64,000 nucleotides of DNA from Croceimicrobium sp963974215 (GCA_963974215.1 CAXBBL010000001.1:310001-374000), one strand, 5' to 3'. Positions 54,474 to 63,874 are shown, counted from the stretch's first letter. Translations and numbers: made by a program. The notes: a model not told the origin generated them from the letters alone.

Positions 54474-55606
54474 TGAAAAAGGCAATAGCTTCTCTTATAG
54501 GAGTAGTCTTGATAGCGTCGGCTTGCACCAAGGATACAAGTTTAGATCAAGCAGAATATAGCGATAACCCCCTCTTTTACTTTAGCGGATCCGTAAATGG
54601 TTTGCCCGTTAATGTTCAAGCAGGTAAAGATGGTTACGCCATGTACACACATTATTTTTTAAAGGATAGTGTGTTGCATATGGAAAGCATTTTAGCAGCG
54701 GATAGCCCAGCTTACCGCGAGGCTTTTAAAATTGATATCCATGGCGGTGAATTAAGCAATAGCATTTCCAATACTAACTATTCCAGCAGCTTAATAAATG
54801 GACCTATTGCTCTGGCTGACGCATCAGGTTATCCGCGTCGTCCGCATGTTTACGATTACTTTTTTACCAGCGACTCTATTAATGGAGAGACCCCCTTGCA
54901 GTGGGGTACACCGCACGGATCCTATTATGGTGATAGCTGCTCTATTCTAGAAGTGAATGCCCTGGAGCAGAAGAGTTTTAAAGTGGAAATGCAATCCGCA
55001 GGACCCTTATCATGCACCCCTTTTGTAGCACACACCATTCAAACGCAAGGAGATTGTAAAGCTGAAATGCACATTTTAAAGAGCACGAATTCTGTACTAA
55101 TCGCTGAGGCACGCAATCGAGTGGGAAATATTAAATCTATTCAGTGGTCGGTAAACGACCAAAACGTGGGGACTGGCCTAAATTTAAGTTATGATGTAGT
55201 TGGTTTTTCCGCTGGTTACAGGCTTAAAGCAAGGATTGATTTTGAAAGCGGTTGCATAGAAACCATCGAAAAGGTAATTCTTTCGGGTTCTTCCCAATGC
55301 GATATTAATTTAAGCTATCAAAAATTAGCACACCGTGATTACAATCCTCATAACCTAGCAACGGTATCGGTTAGTTATTTCGACGCCAATGGTAAGGAGT
55401 ATCATAGTTCCTATGCATATAACACGGGTCACTTTGGGATCGAGGCCATTGCTAATTATAATGAAATGAATACTGCAAATACTCCTACTCATAATAGTCA
55501 CATGCGTTACAGTTTCTCAGGAGATTTAGTCTTGAAAAGCGCAGACGGCAGCAGTGTTCAGTTGGATAATATTTTTGGGATTTTTGCGGTAGAGCATCCT
55601 AACTAA
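54473..55606 (+). CDS. Lipoprotein of the sigma operon
   Basis: From the ATG at 54473-54475 (377 residues) the protein has a lipoprotein signal (GVVLIASAC) and a mature part with no recognised domain. It has repeated beta-rich stretches and six or more Cys (such as SCSILE, LSCTPF, GDCKAE, GCIETI, QCDINL), which suggests disulfides in the periplasm or on the surface. A TTG three codons earlier is in frame, but the ATG forms the TAATG overlap with the previous stop. It probably forms a sensing or target module of the sigma system. The stop overlaps repeat end B. Confidence 0.7.
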   Translation: MKKAIASLIGVVLIASACTKDTSLDQAEYSDNPLFYFSGSVNGLPVNVQAGKDGYAMYTHYFLKDSVLHMESILAADSPAYREAFKIDIHGGELSNSISNTNYSSSLINGPIALADASGYPRRPHVYDYFFTSDSINGETPLQWGTPHGSYYGDSCSILEVNALEQKSFKVEMQSAGPLSCTPFVAHTIQTQGDCKAEMHILKSTNSVLIAEARNRVGNIKSIQWSVNDQNVGTGLNLSYDVVGFSAGYRLKARIDFESGCIETIEKVILSGSSQCDINLSYQKLAHRDYNPHNLATVSVSYFDANGKEYHSSYAYNTGHFGIEAIANYNEMNTANTPTHNSHMRYSFSGDLVLKSADGSSVQLDNIFGIFAVEHPN

Positions 55607-55639
55607 CCTGAATTCAACGTAAAATAGGCCTCAGAATCC
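55605..55639 (+). repeat. Dispersed element, solo left end B
   Basis: AACCTGAATTCAACGTAAAA, then TAGGCCTCAGAAT, matches the left end of copy A. It starts within the stop codon of the lipoprotein gene, as copy A does in pheS. No right end is found in the 85-base gap to the biotinyl protein, so it is a solo or decayed end. Confidence 0.6.
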
Positions 55640-55690
55640 TTGTGAAAGGTGAAATATAAGACGGCTAAAGCATAGTTAAGCTCACTTTAA

Positions 55691-56209
55691 TTAAGCTTCG
55701 AAAGAAATCAGTATTTGACCTTTTTCAACCGCGGCACCAATGGTGCAATCAATGCTCTTAATGAGGCAATCGGTTTCGGCTTTCAAAACGTTTTCCATTT
55801 TCATCGCTTCCAATACCATTAAGGCTTGACCCTTTTTAACACTGTCGCCTGCGGCCACTTTTACCTCAAGTACTAAACCAGGCATGGGCGCTTTAAGGTC
55901 ATTTACTGCCGCATTATTTAGGTGCTCCATACCCAAGTCTTTAAGCAGTAAATCGAAGCGGTCGGCGGCACTAACCGCGTAAGATTGACCATCAATCTCA
56001 ATTAAAAACTCTTTTTGATCGTAGTCGGCTTCTAAAACTTGTACCTCATAACTTTTGTTGTCACGGATCAGGCTAAAGCCTTTTTCTGCGTTTCCAAGTA
56101 GGTCAAGCGAGTAGCTTTTACCATTTAAAGAGCCTGTTTTTTTTAGGGCATTTGCTTCAAGCTCAAAGCTTTGGCTATTTACCTTTATCTGAAATTTTTC
56201 GCTTGACAT
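55691..56209 (-). CDS. Biotinyl carrier protein (acetyl/propionyl-CoA carboxylase-type)
   Basis: The 172-residue protein has a C-terminal biotinyl domain with the biotin-attachment Lys137 in VLEAMKMEN and the usual start APMPGLVLEVKV. A ~100-residue N-terminal region is beta-rich. This layout matches the Bacteroidota biotin carrier subunit of acyl-CoA carboxylases (propionyl- or acetyl-CoA), which works with a biotin carboxylase and a carboxyltransferase. Neither partner gene is in the window. The gene is convergent with the lipoprotein. Confidence 0.9.
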   Translation of the reverse strand: MSSEKFQIKVNSQSFELEANALKKTGSLNGKSYSLDLLGNAEKGFSLIRDNKSYEVQVLEADYDQKEFLIEIDGQSYAVSAADRFDLLLKDLGMEHLNNAAVNDLKAPMPGLVLEVKVAAGDSVKKGQALMVLEAMKMENVLKAETDCLIKSIDCTIGAAVEKGQILISFEA

Positions 56210-56217
56210 GATTACGA

Positions 56218-56225
56218 TACTTTTG
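56218..56225 (+). promoter_or_regulatory. Promoter -7 element for the M1-like protein gene
   Basis: TACTTTTG matches TAnnTTTG exactly, 24 bases before the ATG at 56250. It lies in the short gap to the divergent biotinyl gene. Confidence 0.55.
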
Positions 56226-56249
56226 CGGAAGCTAAGTTAAGAATAAGCC

Positions 56250-57977
56250 ATGCAACGCGGTATACTTTTCCTTCTTTTTATAGCAACCTTTCTTAACCTT
56301 TCAGGGCAAAGGAAGAGCGCAAGTATAGAATTGTCTTTCCACTATAATGCTGGCCAAAACATCCGTTTTAAAGCCTTAGCCCAACCGAAGGTCTGGTCGG
56401 AAAACACAACAATCCTTTTAAAGAAAGCAGACGATATTAAGATTTATCTGCTCAAGGCAGGGAGCCGTAAAAAGCTCGATTTTAATTACGATGGTACGCA
56501 AATTAGCATCAACTTCCCCGTACTGCCTCACCCTTTGGCTCAGCTCGAAGTACAGTACAGTTTAAGTAAAAGGGTACTAGAGGAAAACGAAGCTTGGGAA
56601 TATTTGCAAGAGGGTTTTACTCTCAATGCCTTTAATCTCTCATCCGAAGTTTCTGGAAAAGCGGAACTGGGTTTTATCTTTCCTTGTTTCAACGCTGAAA
56701 AGCACTATTGGACGCTGAACTTTATTAGTCCGAAAGATTGGTTAATTAGCACTCCTTTGCAAGAGGGCTTCCGAGTAGAATTAAGCAATGAAATTGCTCA
56801 TTATTATGCATCTGCGCAAGCGCAAAGCCCAACAGCACTTTATATTTTGGCAGGTGCATTTAGCAGCGAAAGAGCGGAAAAGCAGTTAGAGGAAATTGCC
56901 GAAAACAAAGAGAAGCAGGCCATTGCTGCCTTAAGTGCAGAAGAGCAGGCCTTGGCCAAAATGCAAAAAGAACACTCGGATTTACTTGCTTTTCTAGCCC
57001 AAAAAAGAGGAGAGCCTTGGTCACAAAAAGATCTAGAAAAACTGCTCGAACCAGCTAAAAGAGCCGATGAACTGTATTTACAATACGAAATGCTTAGTCC
57101 AGCTGTTAAAAGCAAGGAGGCTTTTTTAAGGGAGCAAAAGATCATTTTAAATAGCACCAAAGAATCTGAAGAAGCCAGTCAGTGGCAAGAGGAGTATTAT
57201 CAGAAAAGTTTGGGAAAGGACTATTTAGATGCCTATTTGCACCAGCGCTACCAAAGGCAATTAATGCAGAAGGAACACAGTTGGTATTTGTATTTACAGC
57301 GTTATTTAGCGCCCCAAAACCTCGTTTTGGCCGATACGTTGAAACGCAGGGACACCACTCTGGCTCTTTCGAAACGCGAGTCCCTTTCTACTGCAGCGGC
57401 CGTTTATAAAACCCGCGGAGCCATTCCCTTAAAGCTGACTTATCAATATTCCTATCCGCGCAAAGCGATGCGTTTGTCTATTAGTCAGCCCGATTCCAAT
57501 TTATTTGGGCAAATCAATTTAAATAGCTTAGCCATTAACGCAAAGGATAGCGTAGAAACAGAGTTCAATTTGCACTTTAATTTGCACGATACAATTTGGT
57601 GGCCACTTGACGGGGCGCCACGTAGTATTTATATAAGCTTGCAAAATGAAAAATGGAATTTTTTCACGCTAGAAGAAGAACGACCTGAGTCCTATTACCT
57701 CTACGATTTTAGTCAATCTAAAGATCCTGTGGTAAAGCGCAAAGCCTTGCTGGCCCTATTGGAGACCAAGAATGCAAATTTACTAGCCACCGTTATGGGC
57801 ATTGCTATTGATAGTGGCGAGCGGGAGCTGCAGCTTTTGGCTTTGGCTAAGGCCGAAAAACTTAATGTAATCGGTAAACAAAAACTGGCGGAAAGCATTA
57901 AAATATTGGCGGAGCAAAGCGAGGATGTTAAACTAAAGCAAAAAGCAGCTGAAGCCTATAAAATCATCGTGCCCTAA
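56250..57977 (+). CDS. M1-aminopeptidase-like protein lacking the catalytic domain
   Basis: The 575-residue protein has a signal peptide (LLFIATFLNLSGQ). The N-terminal region (about 25-205) resembles the M1 saddle domain: KLDFNYDGTQISIN, a strand LEVQYSLSK, and the domain-end pattern SPTALYILAGAF. Residues about 205-380 are a charged helical segment, and 385-575 resemble the Ig-like and HEAT-like C-terminal parts of M1 enzymes. No HEXXH zinc motif and no GAMEN motif are visible, and the space is far too short for the thermolysin-like domain. It is probably an exported pseudoenzyme or binding protein. The M1 link is inference from patterns and needs a profile search. Confidence 0.55.
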   Translation: MQRGILFLLFIATFLNLSGQRKSASIELSFHYNAGQNIRFKALAQPKVWSENTTILLKKADDIKIYLLKAGSRKKLDFNYDGTQISINFPVLPHPLAQLEVQYSLSKRVLEENEAWEYLQEGFTLNAFNLSSEVSGKAELGFIFPCFNAEKHYWTLNFISPKDWLISTPLQEGFRVELSNEIAHYYASAQAQSPTALYILAGAFSSERAEKQLEEIAENKEKQAIAALSAEEQALAKMQKEHSDLLAFLAQKRGEPWSQKDLEKLLEPAKRADELYLQYEMLSPAVKSKEAFLREQKIILNSTKESEEASQWQEEYYQKSLGKDYLDAYLHQRYQRQLMQKEHSWYLYLQRYLAPQNLVLADTLKRRDTTLALSKRESLSTAAAVYKTRGAIPLKLTYQYSYPRKAMRLSISQPDSNLFGQINLNSLAINAKDSVETEFNLHFNLHDTIWWPLDGAPRSIYISLQNEKWNFFTLEEERPESYYLYDFSQSKDPVVKRKALLALLETKNANLLATVMGIAIDSGERELQLLALAKAEKLNVIGKQKLAESIKILAEQSEDVKLKQKAAEAYKIIVP

Positions 57978-57992
57978 ACGGATTGGAATGAG

Positions 57993-58000
57993 TAGTTTTG
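57993..58000 (+). promoter_or_regulatory. Promoter -7 element for rseP
   Basis: TAGTTTTG matches TAnnTTTG exactly, 34 bases before the rseP ATG. No good -33 TTG is seen. Confidence 0.5.
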
Positions 58001-58034
58001 CCTACTTTTTAGCATTAATAGATTAAACATCCCT

Positions 58035-59357
58035 ATGGATATTTTTATACAAGCCTCACAATTTTTATTGAGCCTTTCTTTACTGATTGTTTTACACGAG
58101 TTTGGCCACTTTATTCCCGCCAAATTATTCAATACCCGCGTAGAGAAGTTTTACCTCTTTTTTGATCCTTACTTTTCGCTTTTTAAGAAGAAAATTGGTG
58201 GTACCGAGTACGGTATTGGTTGGTTGCCTTTAGGCGGATATGTAAAAATATCGGGTATGGTAGACGAAAGCATGGACAAAGAGCAATTAAAAGAAGAGCC
58301 CAAACCCTGGGAGTTTCGCTCTAAACCAGCTTGGCAGCGTCTTATTATTATGGTGGGCGGGGTTACCGTAAACGTAATTTTGGCTATCGTTATTTACGCC
58401 GGAATGATGATGTATTACGGCGAAAATGTTCTTCCTCTTGAAGGCATTAAAGATGGTCTAATGGTAGACGATAATGGCAAAGCCATTGGCTTACAAGATG
58501 GCGATCTAGTAATTGCGGTGGATGGTGAAAAAATTGAGCATTTCTCAGAAATTCCCAAAGAAATTTTATTGAGCGAAAAGACCATTAGTATACTACGCGA
58601 CGGAAAAACTATCGATTTAGACGTTTCAGACGACCACAAGAAACTTTTACTCGAAGATCAAACGCCCATTGTTGGTTTGCGCTTTCCATATATTGTAGGT
58701 GGGTTTACCGATACCTCTATAGCGGAACCAGCTGGGTTAAAAGTGGGGGACAGCATTGTGAGTTTTAACGGTGCAGCTATTAAGTATTATGATCAGTATC
58801 TAGATAGTATTCCCAAATACGCCGGTCGCGAATTAAGCTTTGGCCTTTACCGCGATGGAGATTTTCAAACGGTAAGTATGATGGTGCCCAAGCATGGTAA
58901 GATTGGGGTTTACCCAGGCGGGAAAAGCCCTGCTTCTTATTATCCGGTAGAGAACATTAAGTACGGTTTCTTCACTTCCATACCAGCGGGCTTATCTAAG
59001 GCGTCATCTGTACTTAATGATTATATCCGTCAATTTAGACTCATCTTCAACCCCGATACAGAAGCGTACAAACAAGTAGGTGGTTTTATTGCCATTGGTT
59101 CGCAGTTCGATACGGAGTGGAACTGGGAGCGTTTTTGGTCTTTCACCGCTTTCTTAAGCATAATGTTAGCCTTCCTTAATATTCTCCCTATTCCCGCTTT
59201 AGATGGTGGTCATGTGGTATTCGTTTTATGGGAAATGGTTTCGGGTAGAAAGCCTTCCGATAAAGTTTTAGAATACGCCCAAGTAGCCGGCTTTGTAATA
59301 CTACTTTCCCTTATCGTGTTGGCCAATGGCAACGATATATTAAAACTCTTTAATTGA
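58035..59357 (+). CDS. rseP: Site-2 protease RseP (regulated intramembrane proteolysis)
   Basis: The 440-residue protein has the zinc motif HEFGH at residues 21-25 and the C-terminal NILPIPALDGG motif that holds the third ligand. Membrane helices flank the sites. Two PDZ-like domains lie between (about 130-300). RseP cuts anti-sigma factors within the membrane, which is relevant to the putative anti-sigma protein in this window (no link shown). Length is usual. The start follows a good -7 element. Confidence 0.95.
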   Translation: MDIFIQASQFLLSLSLLIVLHEFGHFIPAKLFNTRVEKFYLFFDPYFSLFKKKIGGTEYGIGWLPLGGYVKISGMVDESMDKEQLKEEPKPWEFRSKPAWQRLIIMVGGVTVNVILAIVIYAGMMMYYGENVLPLEGIKDGLMVDDNGKAIGLQDGDLVIAVDGEKIEHFSEIPKEILLSEKTISILRDGKTIDLDVSDDHKKLLLEDQTPIVGLRFPYIVGGFTDTSIAEPAGLKVGDSIVSFNGAAIKYYDQYLDSIPKYAGRELSFGLYRDGDFQTVSMMVPKHGKIGVYPGGKSPASYYPVENIKYGFFTSIPAGLSKASSVLNDYIRQFRLIFNPDTEAYKQVGGFIAIGSQFDTEWNWERFWSFTAFLSIMLAFLNILPIPALDGGHVVFVLWEMVSGRKPSDKVLEYAQVAGFVILLSLIVLANGNDILKLFN

Positions 59358-59372
59358 TTAATCGGTTTTAGG

Positions 59373-59391
59373 CATCTGCTTTAAGCAGATG
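59373..59391. promoter_or_regulatory. Perfect hairpin CATCTGCT-TTA-AGCAGATG between rseP and kbl
   Basis: An 8 bp perfect stem with a three-base loop 16 bases after the rseP stop. There is no strong T run, so it is not a standard intrinsic terminator; it may be an RNA 3' end structure. Confidence 0.6.
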
Positions 59392-59434
59392 GGAAATTAA
59401 CCGGCGATTCGGCGGCAAGGCGACTGAGCTTTTA

Positions 59435-59442
59435 TAAATTTG
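59435..59442 (+). promoter_or_regulatory. Promoter -7 element for kbl
   Basis: TAAATTTG matches TAnnTTTG exactly, 22 bases before the kbl ATG at 59465. Confidence 0.55.
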
Positions 59443-59464
59443 TTTTCTCTCAAAATACAAGACT

Positions 59465-60658
59465 ATGTACGGCAAATTGCAAGGACAATTACAGGCAGAA
59501 CTCGAACAAATCGAAAAAGACGGCCTGTATAAACGCGAACGAATCATAACCGGCGAACAAGGAGCCGAAATCACGGTGCAAGGCGGTAAAAAAGTGCTTA
59601 ACTTTTGTAGTAATAACTACCTAGGTTTATCTTCTCACCCCAAAGTTATTGAGGCAGCTAAGGCGGCTCTAGATAGTCACGGTTTTGGAATGTCATCCGT
59701 CCGTTTTATCTGCGGAACTCAGGATATTCACAAAGAATTGGAAGAAAAAATCGCTCGGTTTTTAGGAACGGAGGATACGATTTTATACGCCGCCGCTTTT
59801 GATGCGAATGGTGGTGTCTTCGAACCACTACTTTCGGCGGAGGATGCGATTATTTCTGACTCTTTAAATCACGCTTCCATCATCGATGGAGTGCGCCTTT
59901 GTAAGGCACAGCGCTTCCGTTATGCTAATAACGACATGGCCGATTTAGAGGCACAATTAATAGAGGCTTCTAAAACCGCGCGCCACAAAATTATCGTTAC
60001 CGATGGCGTTTTTAGCATGGATGGCTATGTGGCGCAGCTCGATAAAATCTGTGACCTAGCGGAAAAATACGATGCCTTGGTAATGGTGGACGAATGTCAT
60101 GCTACAGGCTTTATTGGCAAGACAGGTAAGGGCACCCACGAGCTGAATAATGTTTTAGGACGCATCGATATTATAACCGGTACCTTAGGTAAGGCCTTAG
60201 GCGGTGCCATGGGTGGTTTCACTTCCGGTAGAAAGGAAATTATTGATCTTTTACGTCAGCGATCACGTCCTTATTTGTTTTCAAACTCACTCGCTCCCGC
60301 CATTGTAGGCGCTTCTAATGCCGTATTTGATTTACTAAGCGAAAGCACCGATTTACGCGATAAACTGGAGACCAATGTGAAGTATTTCAAGAAGGAAATT
60401 AAGGCAGCAGGTTTCGATATTAAGGATGGCGATTCGGCTATTGTCCCTATTATGCTTTACGATGCGGCCTTATCGCAAAAATTCGCGGATGCTCTTTTAG
60501 AGGAAGGCGTTTATGTGATCGGTTTCTTTTACCCAGTGGTGCCGAAAGAGCAAGCGCGTATTCGCGTGCAGCTTAGCGCAGCCCATAGTGTTGAGCATTT
60601 AGATAAAGCAGTGGCGGCTTTTACCAAAGTAGGTAAAGATCTTGGCGTTATTTCTTAA
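59465..60658 (+). CDS. kbl: Glycine C-acetyltransferase (2-amino-3-ketobutyrate CoA ligase)
   Basis: The 397-residue protein is a PLP-dependent alpha-oxoamine synthase. It has NFCSNNYLGLSSHP, ISDSLNHASIIDG, VDECHATGFIG and the PLP-Lys motif TGTLGKALGGAMGG. It cleaves 2-amino-3-ketobutyrate with CoA to glycine and acetyl-CoA (threonine degradation). Close relatives (BioF, HemA) share the motifs. KBL is preferred because of the high match to the KBL start (LQAELEQIEKDGLYKRERII). tdh is not in the window. Confidence 0.9.
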   Translation: MYGKLQGQLQAELEQIEKDGLYKRERIITGEQGAEITVQGGKKVLNFCSNNYLGLSSHPKVIEAAKAALDSHGFGMSSVRFICGTQDIHKELEEKIARFLGTEDTILYAAAFDANGGVFEPLLSAEDAIISDSLNHASIIDGVRLCKAQRFRYANNDMADLEAQLIEASKTARHKIIVTDGVFSMDGYVAQLDKICDLAEKYDALVMVDECHATGFIGKTGKGTHELNNVLGRIDIITGTLGKALGGAMGGFTSGRKEIIDLLRQRSRPYLFSNSLAPAIVGASNAVFDLLSESTDLRDKLETNVKYFKKEIKAAGFDIKDGDSAIVPIMLYDAALSQKFADALLEEGVYVIGFFYPVVPKEQARIRVQLSAAHSVEHLDKAVAAFTKVGKDLGVIS

Positions 60659-60682
60659 GTCGGTAATCGTAGAATCAATTCA

Positions 60683-60709
60683 TTTTAGGCTCCCACTGGG
60701 GGCCTAAAA
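60683..60709. terminator. Bidirectional terminator between kbl and the AddA-like gene
   Basis: TTTTAGGC and CCC pair with GGG and GCCTAAAA in a stem with two single mismatched bases, followed by TTTTT on the plus strand. It overlaps the stop and last codons of the minus-strand gene (stop at 60704-60706). Confidence 0.75.
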
Positions 60710-63700
60710 TTTTTCCAGCACTAGCTCCTCATTTAAATAGAGCAGCATTTTTTCGGCAACGGTAAAACCAGCTTCTTCAATAAGGCGAGCATATTCTTCC
60801 ACTTGTTGACGATGCTCTTCTTGTCTTTCCCCCGTTTTATAGTCAATAATGAAAGCCTTACCGTCTATTAATACCACGCGATCGGGGATTTTACGATTGG
60901 CACCAGGAATTAGGATGCTCCTTTCATTTAACACATCTGCCTGAGCGCTAAACAGGTTTTTTAATTCGGAATGCTCCAAGACCTGGAGCACTAAGTCCCT
61001 TATTTCTTTCAGTTCTTCGCTGCTAAACCAACCTTTATTTTGGGCGTTTTTAAGGGCGAAGTCAAGATCGGTGCTTTGCTTTATTTGCGATAAAAGCTGA
61101 TGCACCTGACTGCCTCTCAGGCGTGCGGCTTTACCACTTTGTTCCCAGTTTTTCGGGGCTGAGCTTAAAACGGCAATAACCTCCTGCCAAGGTCTTACGC
61201 TAAAATTGTCTGGACTTTTTAGGTTTTCAGAATCAGTGCGCTTGCCACCCAATTGTAGCTTCTCACCGAAACTATAGAAATCTTCTTGCTCGGGCTGAAG
61301 ATGCTTATACAATAAACTTTGCCAGTACTTTCCATCGGCATTGTCGCTATGCTCATGGGCAGAAAAGATATAAAGTTCTTTTTCGGCCCGCGTGTAGGCT
61401 ACGTAATAGCGATTAATGGTGTCGAGAAGCATCAACTTATCTTCTTCGTCCAGATCTTTTAAATATTGATCGAGATAGCCGCTGGCGTCTTTATGTGGAG
61501 TAAGTAGATTAACCAAAGAAACAGGCAGTTCCTTAAAGCTTTCCTTTGCGGGCAATTGCAGCCAGAGCTTCTCACGGTGTCGTTTATTAATTAAGGCGCC
61601 CGCGCTGAAAGCCGCAATTACTACGGGAAACTCCAGACCCTTGGATTTATGAATGGACATCACCTGAATAGCATCTAATTCCTGCGGCATTTGCACGCTC
61701 TCCGACTGTCCTTTTTCGTACCACCATTCAATAAAGCTTTCCGCTAAGGGGCTTTCGCGACGAATGAAATCATCCACCTGATCAATCAATAATTGCAAGT
61801 AGGGGTCATTCTCCAGTTTAAGATCAAGTTGATGAATAAGGCGATAAACTTTCTGCAAGAGATCCAAGCCATCCCAATTCTGAAAATTAAAGCCTGGGAT
61901 CTGTTCTTCTAAAAAAGCGGTTTCTAAGCTAAGTTCCTGGCGACCGTGAATTTTAAAGTACTCATGTCGGTCCATATGCTGGCCAAATATTTCATAACTT
62001 AATAAAAGCCAGTCTTTTCGAATAGAATAGTCTATGGGGTTTTCCAGCATGTTTAGGAAGGAAACCATTGCTTTTACCTCGGCAGAAGCACCGATGTTTA
62101 AACTATCAACACTGAGTAGTTTTAGGAACTCCCCTTCAGGAAAGTCAAGGCTATCCTCATTTTGCAGAAGAAAACGTGCAATAGCCCTACCTTGTGCATT
62201 GGCTCCCACGAGAATACAGATGTCGGACTGTTTAAATCCGCGTGCTAAACTGTCCTTAATGGTTGAGGCAACCTGTTCAAATTGAGCCTTTTGATAGTTA
62301 TCTTTCTCTAAGAAACGCACTTCCACATAACCGCCATCTTTAGCGCGGGCAATTTGTCCACTCTCGCGGTAAATGCGCTGAAATTTTTCATCGCTGAAGT
62401 TATCCGCTAAAGACTCAAAGAGTTGATTATTAAAGCTGACAATATTTTTATGGGAGCGAAAATTCGAATCGAGGTTTATGGTTTCACGTGGATAAAGTTC
62501 TTGCCCGGCAAAGCGATTGGAAACTTCTACATTATTGTAGAGATCAATAAACAGTTGTACCTCCCCATTGCGAAAGCGATAAATACTTTGCTTGGCATCA
62601 CCTACAATCATGGCGCTACTGCCCCCTTCGGCGAGGGAGTTATTGATGAGCGGTACCAAGTTTAACCACTGTAAAGTAGAGGTATCTTGGAATTCATCAA
62701 TAAAAAAGTGCTGAAAGCGATCGCCTAGTTTTTCGTAGAGAAAAGGGGCGGGCTGACTGCGCAGATTATCGCTAATAATCTTGTTAAACTCTCCAATGGG
62801 AATGCGATTACTCTCTTCTTTAACGACCTCGAGTTGCAAAGCAATTTCTTTGAGAACCGCTAAACCATACAAGCTTTTTAAGGTCGATTTTATGTAGAGG
62901 TACTCTTCGTAGTGATCGGCTAAATATTGATGAATAGTAAGGATCTGGACTTTGAAATCCTCTTGGTATTGATCCATCAAAGCCTTATCGGCAGGGGCCG
63001 CATTTTTAGCATAAAGGTTTTGACCTTCTTCCAGCACGGGCTGAAGACTAGTTTCGGTAAAAAAACCAAAAGCTGTGGTCATTCCCAAAGTGCGGTTCCA
63101 CAGGGTTCCGCGGCTAAAACACTTCACGTGCAATCCGCGCTCCTCGCCCCAACTTATCGCATCTTGCGCAAGCTTTTTTTGGCCCGCTTCGATTTGCTTT
63201 AAGCGTTTGCTAAGTTCCTTTTCGATTTTTAAAAAGTCTGCTGTACTAAGCTCTACTAATTGCTGCAGATAAGGTTGGGCCTTTTCCTTAAAAAGTTGAC
63301 GCGCAGTTTCAAGGAGAATATTTTTGTAATTGGTTGAATTTCCATCATTTAACTGTCCTTCCACAAAGCGCAACAAAACCTTGGTATGATCGGAATTTGC
63401 TTGCAGTTCACTGAGCATGCGATCAATCGCTTCCTCTAAAATAAGTTGATCTTCTAGTTCAACTTGGTAATTACTACTCAGCTTTAAGTCCCGGCTAAAA
63501 GAGCGAATTAAGCGGTTGGTAAAACTGTCGATGGTGGAAACCGAGAAAGCTGAGTAATTGTGTAAAATTCGTTTCAGACTATTTTGGGCGCGATAAGCTA
63601 ATTTTTCGGGTGCTACTTCTAATTCTTCTGCTAAGGTGTGGCAATAATCGGCGCTTTCTTGGTCGAGCTTGGGATATGTACTCAGTAGAAAAAGCTGCTT

Positions 63701-63874
63701 TAGCAATCGTTGCTTCATCTCCTGCGCGGCCTTTTTAGTAAAGGTTATCGCTAAGATGTGCATAAAACTGCTGGCCTCATCTTGCGCTAAGCAAAGCTTT
63801 AAATACTGCCTAACAAGGCTATAGGTTTTTCCCGCTCCCGCAGATGCATTATAAACAGTAAAAGGTGCGCGCAT
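60704..63874 (-). CDS. AddA/RecB-like helicase-nuclease (UvrD family with PD-(D/E)XK domain)
   Basis: From the ATG at 63872-63874 the protein has 1056 residues. The helicase motifs are Walker A NASAGAGKT, TFTKKAAQEMKQRL (Ia), IDEFQDTS (II), GDAKQSIYRFRNGEV (III), NFRS, MSIHKSKGLEFPVVI (V) and VAYTRAEKELYI (VI). A C-terminal nuclease domain has IPDRVVLIDGKAFIIDYKTG, the PD-(D/E)XK core. It should process DNA ends for recombination, as AddA does. The partner addB is not in the window. A start nine codons up (63901) is possible. Confidence 0.9.
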   Translation of the reverse strand: MRAPFTVYNASAGAGKTYSLVRQYLKLCLAQDEASSFMHILAITFTKKAAQEMKQRLLKQLFLLSTYPKLDQESADYCHTLAEELEVAPEKLAYRAQNSLKRILHNYSAFSVSTIDSFTNRLIRSFSRDLKLSSNYQVELEDQLILEEAIDRMLSELQANSDHTKVLLRFVEGQLNDGNSTNYKNILLETARQLFKEKAQPYLQQLVELSTADFLKIEKELSKRLKQIEAGQKKLAQDAISWGEERGLHVKCFSRGTLWNRTLGMTTAFGFFTETSLQPVLEEGQNLYAKNAAPADKALMDQYQEDFKVQILTIHQYLADHYEEYLYIKSTLKSLYGLAVLKEIALQLEVVKEESNRIPIGEFNKIISDNLRSQPAPFLYEKLGDRFQHFFIDEFQDTSTLQWLNLVPLINNSLAEGGSSAMIVGDAKQSIYRFRNGEVQLFIDLYNNVEVSNRFAGQELYPRETINLDSNFRSHKNIVSFNNQLFESLADNFSDEKFQRIYRESGQIARAKDGGYVEVRFLEKDNYQKAQFEQVASTIKDSLARGFKQSDICILVGANAQGRAIARFLLQNEDSLDFPEGEFLKLLSVDSLNIGASAEVKAMVSFLNMLENPIDYSIRKDWLLLSYEIFGQHMDRHEYFKIHGRQELSLETAFLEEQIPGFNFQNWDGLDLLQKVYRLIHQLDLKLENDPYLQLLIDQVDDFIRRESPLAESFIEWWYEKGQSESVQMPQELDAIQVMSIHKSKGLEFPVVIAAFSAGALINKRHREKLWLQLPAKESFKELPVSLVNLLTPHKDASGYLDQYLKDLDEEDKLMLLDTINRYYVAYTRAEKELYIFSAHEHSDNADGKYWQSLLYKHLQPEQEDFYSFGEKLQLGGKRTDSENLKSPDNFSVRPWQEVIAVLSSAPKNWEQSGKAARLRGSQVHQLLSQIKQSTDLDFALKNAQNKGWFSSEELKEIRDLVLQVLEHSELKNLFSAQADVLNERSILIPGANRKIPDRVVLIDGKAFIIDYKTGERQEEHRQQVEEYARLIEEAGFTVAEKMLLYLNEELVLEKF

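Noticed and set aside
62481..62493. GTTTCACGTGGAT, a third parS-like site inside the AddA-like gene
   Set aside because: Only the left half of the palindrome is present; the right half is broken (GGAT instead of AAAC), so it is likely a chance match.
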